Part shown: positions 17,592-27,163 of the stretch, in pieces | How the letters are laid out: every line of letters starts with the position of its first letter | Numbering within the stretch: the first letter of the stretch is position 1 | NCBI GenBank assembly: GCA_012719355.1 | Contig: JAAYAM010000100.1 | Span: forward strand, 1-64,000 | Direction of reading: 5' to 3' | DNA: 64,000 nucleotides | Source of the DNA: Acidobacteriota bacterium | Lineage (GTDB): Bacteria > Acidobacteriota > UBA6911 | Program-made: the position numbers and the translations under genes | Notes under the pieces: model-generated | What the model saw: only the letters and a program-made list of their open reading frames with translations | Databases searched by the model: none | What the model was told of the DNA's origin: nothing

Positions 17592-17617
17592 TCGGGGAGG
17601 GGAATCCCCCCCCCCGA
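17592..17617. terminator. G/C-tract hairpin between convergent genes
   Basis: Immediately after the mlaD stop, TCGGGG-A-GGGG (17592-17602) pairs with a run of ten C plus GA (17606-17617), ten or eleven pairs with one mismatch and a four-base loop. It faces the TonB receptor gene converging from the right and could stop both transcripts, although no T-run follows on either strand. Confidence 0.4.
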
Positions 17618-17626
17618 CAGTTCCGT

Positions 17627-20600
17627 CTAGAAGAAGTATCTTGCGGTGAACATGAACGATCTGCCTAGAGCGTCGGTCTCACCTTCACTCAAGAACAGGA
17701 CGGGATTGGTGGTGTTGTTGACCACCGACAGCGGTACCTGGCTGAAGTTCCTGCGGTTGAACAGGTTGAATACTTCAAACCGGAGCTGGAGGTTCTGGTC
17801 TTCCGAGAAGGTCCTGGTGTTCTTGACAAAGGCCACGTCGGTATTGAAGAACCGCTGGCTCCTCAGGATGTTTCGACCCTGATTCGAGATCACGCCTGAA
17901 TTGGTCGGATCGGCGATGAACTGCGGATTCGGGTCGAATTCTGACGTTCCTGTCCTCGGTACCCCCAGCGGATTGAACGAGGCAAATTGGGTGAATGCAG
18001 CCGGGTTCTGTCCCGGCAGCAGTCCCAGGGCATTCTGGGCATTGTAGACGGTTAACGGGAATCCCGATGCCCACGCGGTGATGCCTGACAATTCCCACCC
18101 GCTGACCAGCCGCGACATAAGCGGACTGTCCCGCATGATGGTGGGAATGATGAACGTGTAGTTGGCTACAAACCTGTGCGGCTGGTCGATGTTCGAACGG
18201 CCGGAATAGGCTCTCGGGTTGAACGGATTCGGAACAGGAATCAGGAAATTGTCACTTTCGCTGATGTTGGAACTGTAAGTGTAGTGTGCGCCGAACTGAA
18301 CACCGTGGCTGAAGCGCTTGATCAGAGAGAATTGTCCCGAGTTGTAGATGGAGTTTGCAATGGGATCCAGCACCATCGTTGAGCCAAAGGCCGGATTGGG
18401 CCGAAATGCGGCTATTCCACCGGTCCCGTCAACAACCGGCTGCAGGTTGAAGGGGGAGAAGAACGCCGGATTCGCCGCCACGGCCGCCGCGGTTACTCCC
18501 GGGTTGGCATCATACTGCAGGTACAGATGCGTTCCCTTCGTCCCGACGTAATAGGCTCTGAAAACGAAGTCACGTCCGAATTCGCGCTCGAGGCCGAGTG
18601 TGTACGTCTGATAGTACGGAGTTCTGAAACGTCCGCTTTCACTTGTCACGATGGCCGTGGCAGGAAGCAGATCGGGATTCCCTCCGGCGGCCAGGAAGTC
18701 GTCGACCGTGATGGGATCCGGCGGCGTCGTCAAGCCCGAAACCGGTCCTATCGCGGTGTTGATGCCCCTCGGGAAGTTCCTGGAGAAAAGAGGAAGCAGT
18801 TGCCATGCAACCTGGTTGTTGTACATCAGGCTGTAGCCGCCGCGGATCGTAGTCTTCTCAAAGAACATGCCGCCGGCATCCGGCGCCCAGGCAAAGCCGA
18901 AACGGGGCCCGAAGTTCTTCTGCGAAGGAAGCACCCCCGAGAAGAACCCTTCGGGGATCTGCATGTACTCATACCGCAGTCCCAGATTGAGGCTGAAGCT
19001 TTTGCTCACCTTCCAGTCGTCGTGTACGAAGACACCCAGTTCAGTAGCATTTGATCTGATGAAATTGTCGCCCGTGTACTGAGTGAAGATCGCATTGGAG
19101 TTGGTCAGGAAATCCTGCAGGGAGGCATATGTCAGGGTTCCGAACGAGTTGAACGGGAAGATGGCGCGCATCCTGTAATGGACTGCGTCGCCGCCGATTT
19201 TGAAACTGTGGCTCCCCATCATCCACGAGACGATGTCCGCGAACTGGTATGACGTGTCCTTCCGGTTCTGCGGGAAATTCGGGTTTCCTACCGAGTTGAA
19301 CCCTCCGATGTTCAATCCGAGCCCGAGGAACGAATCGAATCGGTCCGCAAGTCTGGTGATTCCGAAGCGGAATTCGTTGATCACGCTGGGAGAAAAGATG
19401 TGAACGTCATTCAACTGACCACTGTGATTTTTGAAGTTGCGTGCTATTTCCTGTCCGGGGATGGCCGACGGGAATCCAGGATCTTCGAGACTGTCGTACA
19501 GGTAGCGCAGGTTCAGAGAATTGCTGCTGGAAATTTTGAACTGGAGCCGCTGCAGGAAACGGTCATAATCACGATCGTACCTGATTCCTCCAAGCACGCC
19601 GCGGTTGAATGTCGCCAGCGGAACCGGCGGATCCGTGATCACCACTTCACCGTCTCCAGGCTCGCCTCCGGGAGGAGGAGGTGCAGGGACCGCTATAGGA
19701 ACATTGATAACACCGAGGTTCGTCCCGATATTGGCGAGAGGGAATCTCGATGCAAGCAGATCAAGCGCTCCCGGTGCCAGGTTTCCCTCGATCGCCTGAA
19801 GCTCTGCAAAACCTTCCGGTGTGATCGCTATGGTGCTGGGATTGGCAGTTGCATTGAACCAGTCGCGGTCGAAACTGGAGAAGGAGAAGATCTTGTCTTT
19901 CCATATCGGGAATCCGCCTGAAGCCACTATGCGGTTGTCGACCACGACGGAACGGGCAATCCTGTACGCTTGACCATCGCTGAGTCCCGTGGCCGTAAGA
20001 GCATTGAACTGACGTTTTTCGTCCGTGCTCAAAGCATCCAGGGAATTGCCTGCCCACGTGTACATCAGGGTGCCGTGAAAACCGGTGCTCCCTGTCCGGG
20101 AGATCTGATCCACAAATGAGCCGCCGAACCGTCCTACCTGTGCGGGGTAGTTCCCGTTGATCATCTGGAACGTCTGGATAGCCTCGGGCGGCATACTCTG
20201 CAGATTGGTCCCGCGCACGGGATCCATGTTGTAGGCCCCGTCGATTGTGAAGTAATTGGAGTTTGGCCTTGTTCCATTTACTGCGAACGGAGAGCCGAAA
20301 TCCGTGAACAGCGAGCCCGGAGATCTGCGATCGTAGTTGAGGCTGTTGATGATTCCGGCCTCGGACGATCCGTAGAACGGCCTGTGACTCGGCACAACTC
20401 CGGGATGCAACAGCGCCAGCCCGTAAAGATTCTGGCGGCCCGGCAATTCGAGAACTGTCTTGGTGTTGACCGTTCTGTCGATCTCGCTGTGAGTCTTTTC
20501 AACAAGCGGAGCCTGAGCATTTACCACAACCGTTGCAGAAATCTGGGCTGCCGCCGTGGCGGCTGTGGCGGTGGCCGCCATTCCCGCCATGTCAACCATG

Positions 20601-20890
20601 TCGAGAGCGACTGACTTGCCCGAAGCAACTTCGGCTACCACGCTGTATCTCCCGAGCGGGAGATCTGCGATCCTGTACTTTCCGCTGTCATCTGTGACTG
20701 TCTCCTGTATGGAATCAGTCTCCAGATTCTTTACCGTGATTCTCGCGCCGGGCACAGCCGATCCGTCAGGGCGAAGAACATCGCCTTCAAGGGATCCGGT
20801 TGGAGCACCCCACGCGTTTTGCATCCCTGCTCCGGCAGCGAAAAGACATAATCCGGAAAGCAGAAATACATGTGCCGCAAAACGCCTCAT
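17627..20890 (-). CDS. TonB-dependent receptor, Oar-like, with carboxypeptidase-regulatory N-terminal domain
   Basis: Outer-membrane receptor of 1087 residues. It has a signal peptide (MRRFAAHVFLLSGLCLF ... AWGAP). A carboxypeptidase-regulatory-like fold covers about 30-105 (GSLEGDVLRPDGSAVPGAR, DDSGKYRIADLPLGRYSV). A plug domain follows (TVVVNAQAPLVEKTHSEIDR, LELPGRQNLYGLALLHPGVV), then a long beta-barrel ending in aromatic FMFTARYFF. This architecture is greatly expanded in Acidobacteriota and linked to uptake of large polymers such as glycans or peptides. No SusD partner is present. An Ala/Val-rich segment (AATATAATAAAQISATVVV, about 100-125) links the first two domains. ATG 20890 lies 12 bases after GGAGG, a long spacing. 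Confidence 0.92.
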   Translation of the reverse strand: MRRFAAHVFLLSGLCLFAAGAGMQNAWGAPTGSLEGDVLRPDGSAVPGARITVKNLETDSIQETVTDDSGKYRIADLPLGRYSVVAEVASGKSVALDMVDMAGMAATATAATAAAQISATVVVNAQAPLVEKTHSEIDRTVNTKTVLELPGRQNLYGLALLHPGVVPSHRPFYGSSEAGIINSLNYDRRSPGSLFTDFGSPFAVNGTRPNSNYFTIDGAYNMDPVRGTNLQSMPPEAIQTFQMINGNYPAQVGRFGGSFVDQISRTGSTGFHGTLMYTWAGNSLDALSTDEKRQFNALTATGLSDGQAYRIARSVVVDNRIVASGGFPIWKDKIFSFSSFDRDWFNATANPSTIAITPEGFAELQAIEGNLAPGALDLLASRFPLANIGTNLGVINVPIAVPAPPPPGGEPGDGEVVITDPPVPLATFNRGVLGGIRYDRDYDRFLQRLQFKISSSNSLNLRYLYDSLEDPGFPSAIPGQEIARNFKNHSGQLNDVHIFSPSVINEFRFGITRLADRFDSFLGLGLNIGGFNSVGNPNFPQNRKDTSYQFADIVSWMMGSHSFKIGGDAVHYRMRAIFPFNSFGTLTYASLQDFLTNSNAIFTQYTGDNFIRSNATELGVFVHDDWKVSKSFSLNLGLRYEYMQIPEGFFSGVLPSQKNFGPRFGFAWAPDAGGMFFEKTTIRGGYSLMYNNQVAWQLLPLFSRNFPRGINTAIGPVSGLTTPPDPITVDDFLAAGGNPDLLPATAIVTSESGRFRTPYYQTYTLGLEREFGRDFVFRAYYVGTKGTHLYLQYDANPGVTAAAVAANPAFFSPFNLQPVVDGTGGIAAFRPNPAFGSTMVLDPIANSIYNSGQFSLIKRFSHGVQFGAHYTYSSNISESDNFLIPVPNPFNPRAYSGRSNIDQPHRFVANYTFIIPTIMRDSPLMSRLVSGWELSGITAWASGFPLTVYNAQNALGLLPGQNPAAFTQFASFNPLGVPRTGTSEFDPNPQFIADPTNSGVISNQGRNILRSQRFFNTDVAFVKNTRTFSEDQNLQLRFEVFNLFNRRNFSQVPLSVVNNTTNPVLFLSEGETDALGRSFMFTARYFF

Positions 20891-21238
20891 GATGTACAAA
20901 TTCCTCCTTTGTCCAGTAAGTGAAGTGTTACATCGTTCAGCCACATTCATTTTTTCTGGAGGGGGATTCTGCAGAACGCCGAAAGGCATCCTGCCCGTAC
21001 TACTCACCACTTGAGGGGGCCCGGGGGAATACTCCCGGTCAGGTGCACGCTGTATCGCAATCCGGATGCCAGAGTGAGGGCGACGAAGTTACTCACATTC
21101 GTTCATACACTTACGCACAGGCGTTCTTGGGAAGCTCTCAAAACCTGGTTCAAAATATTGAACGCATCCAAGAGATTGGATGCGGCAAGCGTGGCCGGTC
21201 TTGACGATCGGTTCGCGCGAATGCGGGCTTACGGTTCT
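20891..21238. other. intergenic region between TonB receptor and cox operon
   Basis: No coding frame with family character is visible. It contains the GGAGG ribosome site of the receptor (about 20903-20909, read on the minus strand), presumably that gene's promoter (no confident hexamers found), and two adjacent perfect hairpins near 21148-21184. Confidence 0.6.
21163..21184 (-). terminator. probable terminator of the act-cox operon
   Basis: A perfect 9-bp stem CGCATCCAA/TTGGATGCG with a four-base loop lies 55 bases after the coxD stop. On the minus strand it is followed by TTCAATATTTT. A second, overlapping inverted repeat GTTCAA-AATA-TTGAAC (21148-21163) directly follows. Confidence 0.55.
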
Positions 21239-21532
21239 CTAACGAAACTGACCCCAGGAGCGCGTGGCATAGTCGGCAAAAGTAAGGACCAGCATAATCA
21301 TGATCCATGCAAGCGATATGAGGAGCACGAGCCAGACGAGACTTCTGCTTTCGCGCAGGTGCATGAAGTACACTGCAACCAGTCCGGCTTTGACAAGCGC
21401 AATGACCAGTGCGACCGTCACATTGAATGGTCCGAGATTGACTTCAGCTACGAGCGCCGTGAGTGCTGCCAGCACTATGAGCGCGAAGAAGACGCGGTAA
21501 TACACAGTTCGGCTAACAGCCTGCTCACTCAT
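21239..21532 (-). CDS. coxD: cytochrome c oxidase subunit IV (CtaF/CoxD type)
   Basis: A 97-residue protein with three predicted helices ([60 protein letters not shown]), the pattern of caa3-type oxidase subunit IV. The F-M-H-L-R motif after helix 2 is typical. Its ATG overlaps the coxC stop by four bases (ATGA), showing translational coupling. It is last in the operon. Confidence 0.88.
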   Translation of the reverse strand: MSEQAVSRTVYYRVFFALIVLAALTALVAEVNLGPFNVTVALVIALVKAGLVAVYFMHLRESRSLVWLVLLISLAWIMIMLVLTFADYATRSWGQFR

Positions 21533-22179
21533 TGATGCCTGTCCACCAGGTAAAGGAGAGGATAGAGAAAGATCCAGACTATATCGACAAAGTGCCAGTA
21601 CAACCCGATGATTTCGACGTGTGCCGGAAACTCCGGCCGTATGAGGCCTCGCCAGGCCCGGATCAGAAGAAAACTCATCAGACCGAGGCCGACAATCATA
21701 TGGAGCGCGTGCAGCCCCGTCATTGCAAAGTAGAGGCACATGAACAGCAATGCGGCTCTCGCATATTCCGGCTCGAGCCTGAAACCGGGCCCCGGGAAGA
21801 GGCCCTCCTTGTAGTGATGGTAGTATTCAAAGCCTTTCAGCAGAAGAAAGGTAAGGCCAAGCACTATCGTGAGGACGAGGAACAGTATCAGTTTGCGCTG
21901 CCTGCCGAGGGTCGCGGCGTCGAGGCCGAGCACCACCGTAAGGCTGCTGGTGAGAAGTACGAAAGTGTTGATAGTTCCTATGGCAAAACTCGTATGCCCG
22001 CTGGCTTCCGCCCATGCCTCAGGATACATGATCCGGTAGACCGTGTATGCGAGAAACAATCCACCGAAGAACATGATCTCGGTCGCTAAAAACACCCACA
22101 TCCCTAGGGTGTCGGCGTCTTTTTGCTGTTCCAGGCTCTGAAACTGTTCTGCAACGATAGAGGTTTCAGGACCGTCCAT
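21529..22179 (-). CDS. coxC: cytochrome c oxidase subunit III
   Basis: A seven-helix subunit III of haem-copper oxygen reductases: [32 protein letters not shown] and the end [21 protein letters not shown] are diagnostic. The start is set at ATG 22179, which has GGAGG six bases ahead and overlaps the end of coxA by 14 bases. A longer frame from 22212 would run inside coxA. The length is 216 residues, normal for the caa3 family. Confidence 0.95.
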   Translation of the reverse strand: MDGPETSIVAEQFQSLEQQKDADTLGMWVFLATEIMFFGGLFLAYTVYRIMYPEAWAEASGHTSFAIGTINTFVLLTSSLTVVLGLDAATLGRQRKLILFLVLTIVLGLTFLLLKGFEYYHHYKEGLFPGPGFRLEPEYARAALLFMCLYFAMTGLHALHMIVGLGLMSFLLIRAWRGLIRPEFPAHVEIIGLYWHFVDIVWIFLYPLLYLVDRHQ

Positions 22180-23794
22180 CCTGCGCCTCCATGTCATGAT
22201 AGTTGTATGCACCCCACGTCACTTCAGGCACCTCGTGGAAATTGTGTTTCGGAGGCGGGGACGGAGTGAGCCATTCGAGACCTGTTGCACCCCACGGATT
22301 CGGTCCGGCCTCTTTGCCGTAACGCAGCGACCACAGCAGGTAGATAAGCGGCAGAATATATCCTACTCCGAGTATAGTCGCTCCCGCCGTTGACAACACG
22401 TTGAGGAACTGGAATTCGGGTGCATAGGTGGCATAACGGCGGTTCATTCCCAAATACCCGAGTAGAAACTGCGGAAAGAAAGTGAGATTGAAGCCGATGA
22501 ACCCGACTGTTGCCGCGAGCCGGCCCCACATGTCGGGGAAGAGTTTCCCCGAGATCTTGGGCCACCAGTAATGAATGCTCCCCAGATAGCCGAGAGCAGT
22601 CCCTCCTACCATGATGTAGTGAAAGTGCGCGACGATGAAGTAGGTATCATGCACATGAACATTGACGGCGAGGGTCGCAACGAATAGTCCCGTCAGGCCG
22701 CCGATGGTGAACAGCCCGATGAATCCCAGCGCATAGAGCATTGGGGTGTGGTAGGAAATTGAGCCTTTGTGCAGTGTGGCAGTCCAGTTGAAGACTTTGA
22801 TTGCTGATGGCACTGCCACCGCGAAGCTGAGGACCGAGAAAACCAGCCCCCCGTACATCGACATGCCGGCGACAAACATGTGATGAGCCCAGACGAGAAA
22901 CCCGAAGGTCGCGATCGCGAGGCTGGAGAAGGCCACAAAGCCGTAGCCGAAGATCCTCTTTCTCGAGAAGCAGGCTATTGCTTCGCTCACCCACCCCATT
23001 GCGGGCAGAATCATAATGTAGACTGCCGGGTGCGAGTAGAACCAGAAGAGATGCTGAAACAGGACCGGATCCCCTCCGAGGTTCGGATCGAAAATCCCGA
23101 CCTGGAAGGCCCGCTCGAACGCGATCAACAATAGCGTGATGGCCAGAACCGGCGTTGCGAGGATCAGTATCACTGACGTCGCATATATGGACCACAAGAA
23201 AAGAGGGAGCCTCAGCCACGTCAACCCGGGTGCGCGCATCGTGTGAATCGTTACGATGAAATTCAGTGCGGTCAGGATCGACGAGAAACCTGCTATGAAG
23301 ATGCCCGCGGCCATCCAGTAGACATGGGTCTTGGAGAAATTGCTGCTGAATGGGATGTAGAAAGTCCAGCCGGTGTCGACGCCTCCGAGCGCTGCTGAAA
23401 CGATCGCCAGGCCACCACCGGCCATGAACAGATACCAGCTGAGCAGATTGAGTTTGGGAAACGCCAGGTCTCGTGCCCCTACCATCAGAGGAATGGCAAA
23501 ATTGCCCAAAACATTTGGGATTGACGGGATCAGGAAGAACCAAACCATGATGATCCCGTGCATCGTGAAGAGCCTGTTGTAGGTCTCCGGCTTGAAGAGA
23601 GCGCCTTCGGGCGAAATGAGGTGGAGCCGCATCAGAAGCGCGAAAATCCCGGCGATGAAGAAGAAGCCGGTCACGCTGATCATGTAGAGGATTCCGATCC
23701 GTTTGTGATCCGTCGTCAGGAGCCACGATCTGAGGCTGTGCTCCACTTTCAGGTAATCGGGCTCGGTTCCCGCCCGGGTCGCTGTATCATCCAT
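22166..23794 (-). CDS. coxA: cytochrome c oxidase subunit I (A-type haem-copper oxygen reductase)
   Basis: Catalytic subunit reducing O2 to water with proton pumping. Low-spin haem and CuB ligands are visible: [10 protein letters not shown] (haem a His), [18 protein letters not shown] (CuB His and cross-linked Tyr region), [11 protein letters not shown] (two CuB His), and [17 protein letters not shown] (haem a3 and haem a His). The YSHPAVY sequence, with Tyr in place of Glu-Val after the CuB His, marks an A2-type (caa3, YS motif) proton channel. At 542 residues with about 12-14 helices it is of usual length. It follows coxB by 9 bases. Confidence 0.97.
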   Translation of the reverse strand: MDDTATRAGTEPDYLKVEHSLRSWLLTTDHKRIGILYMISVTGFFFIAGIFALLMRLHLISPEGALFKPETYNRLFTMHGIIMVWFFLIPSIPNVLGNFAIPLMVGARDLAFPKLNLLSWYLFMAGGGLAIVSAALGGVDTGWTFYIPFSSNFSKTHVYWMAAGIFIAGFSSILTALNFIVTIHTMRAPGLTWLRLPLFLWSIYATSVILILATPVLAITLLLIAFERAFQVGIFDPNLGGDPVLFQHLFWFYSHPAVYIMILPAMGWVSEAIACFSRKRIFGYGFVAFSSLAIATFGFLVWAHHMFVAGMSMYGGLVFSVLSFAVAVPSAIKVFNWTATLHKGSISYHTPMLYALGFIGLFTIGGLTGLFVATLAVNVHVHDTYFIVAHFHYIMVGGTALGYLGSIHYWWPKISGKLFPDMWGRLAATVGFIGFNLTFFPQFLLGYLGMNRRYATYAPEFQFLNVLSTAGATILGVGYILPLIYLLWSLRYGKEAGPNPWGATGLEWLTPSPPPKHNFHEVPEVTWGAYNYHDMEAQDGRS

Positions 23795-23803
23795 TGGGAC
23801 TAA

Positions 23804-24736
23804 TCACCGTTTCAGAGATTTGATGTATTCGATCAGTTCATTGAGTTGCTCATCGCTGATCTGCCCACGGTATGTGGGCATAGTGCTCTGGTATCCGTGC
23901 ACGATTCTGTCGGCGGGGTTCAGGATCGACTCACGCAGATAACTCTCGTCGGCGACAATCGATCCTCCCCCTTTGAGAGAGGTCTTCCGCTGATAGACGT
24001 TGTGAAGGGAAGGGCCAAGCGGCGTGTCGGTCGAAGAGTGACAGCTGTCGCAGCCGAGTCTGGCAAAGACTTCTTTCCCGCTGCTTTTCATTGGCTGCGT
24101 GGCGCGCTGCGCCTCGATCCACTGCTGGAAATCTTCCTGGCGCATTACCTCGATCGTGCCTATCATCCGGGAATGCTCGGTACCGCAATACTCGGCACAG
24201 AAAAGATGATATCTTCCGGGTTTCGTAGCCTGAAACCACTGGCTCGTATACCTGCCGGGCAAAACGTCCTGTTTGATGCGGAAGGCCGGTACGTAGAAAC
24301 TGTGGATGACATCCTGGGATGTCATGAGCAGGCGTACAGGATAACCTGCGGGAATATGCAGCTGATTGATTTCACGCGGACCTTCAAGATGCTGCAGCTT
24401 CCACATCCACTGCTTGCCGACGACATAGATATCGATGGTGCCCTTTGGTGGAGAAGAGCGTTCGTAGTAAATGACACCACCCCACGCGAAGATGCCCATG
24501 AAGATGAGGAAGGGTATTACGGCCCAGAACAACTCAAGTGGCACAAATCCCTCGATGTGCGCACCCCTCTGATCGATACGCCGGCGGCGGTAGCGGATCG
24601 AATACACCGTGATGAGTGTGAATATCAGCAGGGCGACAGATCCCGTTACCAGGATCAATGCAAGGTAGAGCCAGTCCACCTTTGGTGCAATTGTCGATGC
24701 CTGATCAGGAAAAAGCCAGGTAATCCATTCCGGCAT
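23804..24736 (-). CDS. coxB: cytochrome c oxidase subunit II with fused cytochrome c (caa3 type)
   Basis: Two N-terminal helices anchor a cupredoxin with the CuA site: HSFYVPAFRIKQDVLPG and CAEYCGTEHSRMIG (Cys-x3-Cys-x3-His, followed by Met). From about residue 220 a cytochrome c domain is fused (LGCDSCHSS, later MPTYRGQISDEQLNELIEYI with the Met ligand). This fusion defines caa3 oxidases. It lets Alternative Complex III pass electrons directly to the oxidase without a soluble cytochrome. ATG 24736 is chosen for its AAGGA site; the frame is open further upstream but without family sequence. Confidence 0.95.
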   Translation of the reverse strand: MPEWITWLFPDQASTIAPKVDWLYLALILVTGSVALLIFTLITVYSIRYRRRRIDQRGAHIEGFVPLELFWAVIPFLIFMGIFAWGGVIYYERSSPPKGTIDIYVVGKQWMWKLQHLEGPREINQLHIPAGYPVRLLMTSQDVIHSFYVPAFRIKQDVLPGRYTSQWFQATKPGRYHLFCAEYCGTEHSRMIGTIEVMRQEDFQQWIEAQRATQPMKSSGKEVFARLGCDSCHSSTDTPLGPSLHNVYQRKTSLKGGGSIVADESYLRESILNPADRIVHGYQSTMPTYRGQISDEQLNELIEYIKSLKR

Positions 24737-24785
24737 CGCTTTCCTTATTCTTCGGGGGAACTTGATATCGTGGGAGGGAAGAACT

Positions 24786-25592
24786 TCAGGCTGTCTGTGG
24801 CGGCGCAGAGTTGCGTCCCGCTCGCCGGTGCAGGACAAGCCAGAGCAGTCCCAGCAACAGAACCGTTACAACTCCGGCGACTTGAACTACACGCGTCACG
24901 ACAAGGCTATACTTGCCCGTGAGCGCGTCATAATAATAGCAGAACAAAAGAAGCTTATTGACGGGCGAGCCGATCTTCTCTTCCGAAGCCTCTGCGAGCC
25001 CGAGCCGGAGATCGAGTGGGGAATACGAAATCCCGTAGAAATAGCGGGAGATTCTGCCGCGGGGAGTCGCGATCACGATCCCGCTCACATGTCCATACTG
25101 CTTTGACTGGGGATCGTAGGAATAGCGGAAACCCGTCGCATCAGCAACTGCCCTGATGTTGGGTTCTTCGCCCGTGAGAAAGATCCATCCTTTTTCAGCG
25201 GAAGGTCCACATTTCCTTACATATTCGATCTTTTTCTCGCGGGCCGCATCGGGTCCGTCACGCGGATCTATGCTTATGTTTACTACGAAGTAGTCCTTTC
25301 CCATTTCCCCCGGGACGCCGCTGAGCCCGCGCGCCATCCCGTCGAGGATCATTTTGCATAGCATGGGACACGTATAGTAAGCGAACGAGATAATCACCGG
25401 CTTGTCGCCGAAATATTGCCCCAACCGGACCTGCTTTCCGGCTTCGTCGCGGAACTGGACATCGAGCGGCAGCTGCGCATTGAGCTTCTGGTCAAAGCCG
25501 ACATTGCTCAAGGGTTGCGGAAGTTCCTGTGACAGGGAGGGAAGGCACGAAATTGCAGAGAATAGCAGCACGAGGAGCAGTTCATTTGCCAT
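24786..25592 (-). CDS. sco: SCO1/SenC/PrrC family copper chaperone
   Basis: A periplasmic thioredoxin-fold protein that delivers copper to the CuA site of subunit II. It shows a signal peptide (MANELLLVLLFSAISCLPSLS), the copper-binding CPMLC (CxxxC) and the distant His in QYGHVSG. The C-terminus has an additional predicted helix (VTVLLLGLLWLVLH), so it may be anchored at both ends, unlike most SCO proteins. It is placed between the act genes and coxB, and its start overlaps the preceding gene's end by 11 bases. Confidence 0.9.
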   Translation of the reverse strand: MANELLLVLLFSAISCLPSLSQELPQPLSNVGFDQKLNAQLPLDVQFRDEAGKQVRLGQYFGDKPVIISFAYYTCPMLCKMILDGMARGLSGVPGEMGKDYFVVNISIDPRDGPDAAREKKIEYVRKCGPSAEKGWIFLTGEEPNIRAVADATGFRYSYDPQSKQYGHVSGIVIATPRGRISRYFYGISYSPLDLRLGLAEASEEKIGSPVNKLLLFCYYYDALTGKYSLVVTRVVQVAGVVTVLLLGLLWLVLHRRAGRNSAPPQTA

Positions 25593-26004
25593 TGCCCTGA
25601 GCCGGTTGGGTGCCCTGAAGGCCCTCGCGTGCCGCATTTTCCATAGCGCGTTCAATAGGAATTCTGACCAGCCCTCTGTCCTTGTCAATCCACCCATAGC
25701 TGTCGAGCTGTTTCTGTTCTGCTTCCCGGAACTCTCTGAGGTCCCGCGGTCCCTGGACCTCGATTCTTGGGGTTGGGGGAAGTTGGTCTTGTCCCGCCTG
25801 AAACTGCGGGGGAGGGGGTGTTGCGTCGCTAAACCATACCATATTCTTGTAGAGCACCCCAGAGGCAACCGCTCCCAGGATCATGATCAGCGCGACCAGG
25901 CCGAGTCCGTAGATCAGGATACGGGAAACATTGGCGTCACGCACCTCGTATCCTTTCTCTTTCGATTCGTGCAGCCTGTCAGGCTGTGACTCTCGATTCA
26001 CCAT
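25582..26004 (-). CDS. unknown single-span membrane protein of the act-cox operon
   Basis: A 140-residue protein with one hydrophobic segment near residues 30-51 (ILIYGLGLVALIMILGAVAS) and a Pro-rich outer part. It ends with LDSYGWIDKDRGLVRIPIERAMENAAREGL. I recall the YGW-x-D...VRIPI-x-x-A segment from small proteins near bacterial terminal oxidase genes, but know no proven function. It overlaps actF by 26 bases and sco by 11, which supports coordinate expression. It may be a small structural or assembly factor of the supercomplex. Confidence 0.7.
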   Translation of the reverse strand: MVNRESQPDRLHESKEKGYEVRDANVSRILIYGLGLVALIMILGAVASGVLYKNMVWFSDATPPPPQFQAGQDQLPPTPRIEVQGPRDLREFREAEQKQLDSYGWIDKDRGLVRIPIERAMENAAREGLQGTQPAQGNGK

Positions 26005-27163
26005 CGACCGGCTCTCTCAGCAACGGATCGTAGACGGGAACCAGCGGCCGCCTTGTCAGCTGGTGGAGGAAAACCGCCAGCCATATGCCCGCCAATCCGG
26101 CCGGAACAACTATGTCCAGCCAGTGTACAAAGAAGCCCTGGTGATGTACAGGTCCCACGATCCAGAGCAGTTCCGACCACCGCATGAGTAGCAGCCAGAG
26201 CGCGACGCCTGCCAGCATCAGCGGCCTGTGTTTGACTGAGCGTTGGAGGAGGAAGAAGAACGGCACGAAGAAATGAAAGATGATCAGGAACCAGGCAAAC
26301 GCTCCCCATCCGGCGTGGAAACGGCGTATGAACCAGGACGTTTCCTCCGGGATGTTGCCGGCCCACACAATGAGGTATTCGGTGAAGGCGATGTAGGCCC
26401 ACAGCATTATGAGCGTGAGAAGGATGTTGCCCAGGTCTCTGAGTCGCTTCCTGTTTATCAGTGGGGCAATGGGGTCTATGGAAGAGAGCAGCATGGCAAC
26501 CGCGATCGCAAAAGCGGCCGCGCTGACCGCATGCCCCGTGATGAGACGAAACCCGAAGGTTGTGGAGAAATAGTGCGGTTCCAGCGACATTACCCAGTCG
26601 ACGGCTGCGAACGTGATCGCAAGACAGTAGAGGAGAAGCCCAGGACCACTGAAGAACCGCAGTCTCTCCAGCACAAAGGGATCGTCGCTCGCGTCCTGTC
26701 TGGCCGACCACTTCGTAAGGCTCAATGCCACAAGAATCCAGATGAGGAAATAGACAAGCTGACGAACTAAAAAGAAAGGAGTATTGAGATAGAACTGCTT
26801 GACTTGCAGTAATGGGTCCGCAGCGACTGTCTGAGGATTGGTCCATGCATAAAGATGCGACAGACCGAATAAAAGTGGAATCGTGAAGACGGCAATCAAC
26901 GGCAGGGTTCGGGCTGCGGACTCGAAAATGCGACGCGTGATCAGGCCCCAGTAGCCACTTGTCAGGTGGTGGAGCATTAACAGTCCGGCCGACCCGAGCG
27001 CCGTCCCAAGCAGGAGGGTATACCCTATGAGGTAAGATCTGAAGAACTGTGAGGGTTGGAAAAGAGCCGCCACTATGCCGGAAGCAACTGCCGCGAGCCC
27101 TGCAGCCAATGCCACAAGCCGAATCCTCCTGATCCGCGGCTCGACGCTTTCAATTCCGCTCAT
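25979..27163 (-). CDS. actF: Alternative Complex III subunit ActF (NrfD/PsrC-like integral membrane protein)
   Basis: A polytopic protein of 394 residues with about ten helices, related to ActC and NrfD but lacking soluble cofactors. It contains FFLVRQLVYFLIWILVALSL, LLYCLAITFAAVDWVMSLEP, FSTTFGF and the FTEYLIVWAGNIPEE stretch typical of the ActF family. It is part of the quinol-oxidising membrane module. ATG 27163 overlaps the actE stop (ATGA); the longer open frame to 27439 runs inside actE. Confidence 0.92.
   Translation of the reverse strand: MSGIESVEPRIRRIRLVALAAGLAAVASGIVAALFQPSQFFRSYLIGYTLLLGTALGSAGLLMLHHLTSGYWGLITRRIFESAARTLPLIAVFTIPLLFGLSHLYAWTNPQTVAADPLLQVKQFYLNTPFFLVRQLVYFLIWILVALSLTKWSARQDASDDPFVLERLRFFSGPGLLLYCLAITFAAVDWVMSLEPHYFSTTFGFRLITGHAVSAAAFAIAVAMLLSSIDPIAPLINRKRLRDLGNILLTLIMLWAYIAFTEYLIVWAGNIPEETSWFIRRFHAGWGAFAWFLIIFHFFVPFFFLLQRSVKHRPLMLAGVALWLLLMRWSELLWIVGPVHHQGFFVHWLDIVVPAGLAGIWLAVFLHQLTRRPLVPVYDPLLREPVDGESRVTA

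Noticed and set aside
22647-23726. 359-codon minus-strand frame within coxA
   Set aside because: It is a different phase of the same strand as coxA, Arg/His-rich and without motifs, while coxA has all metal ligands.
23846-24922. 358-codon plus-strand frame opposite coxB
   Set aside because: Complement of a well-supported gene, without family signature.
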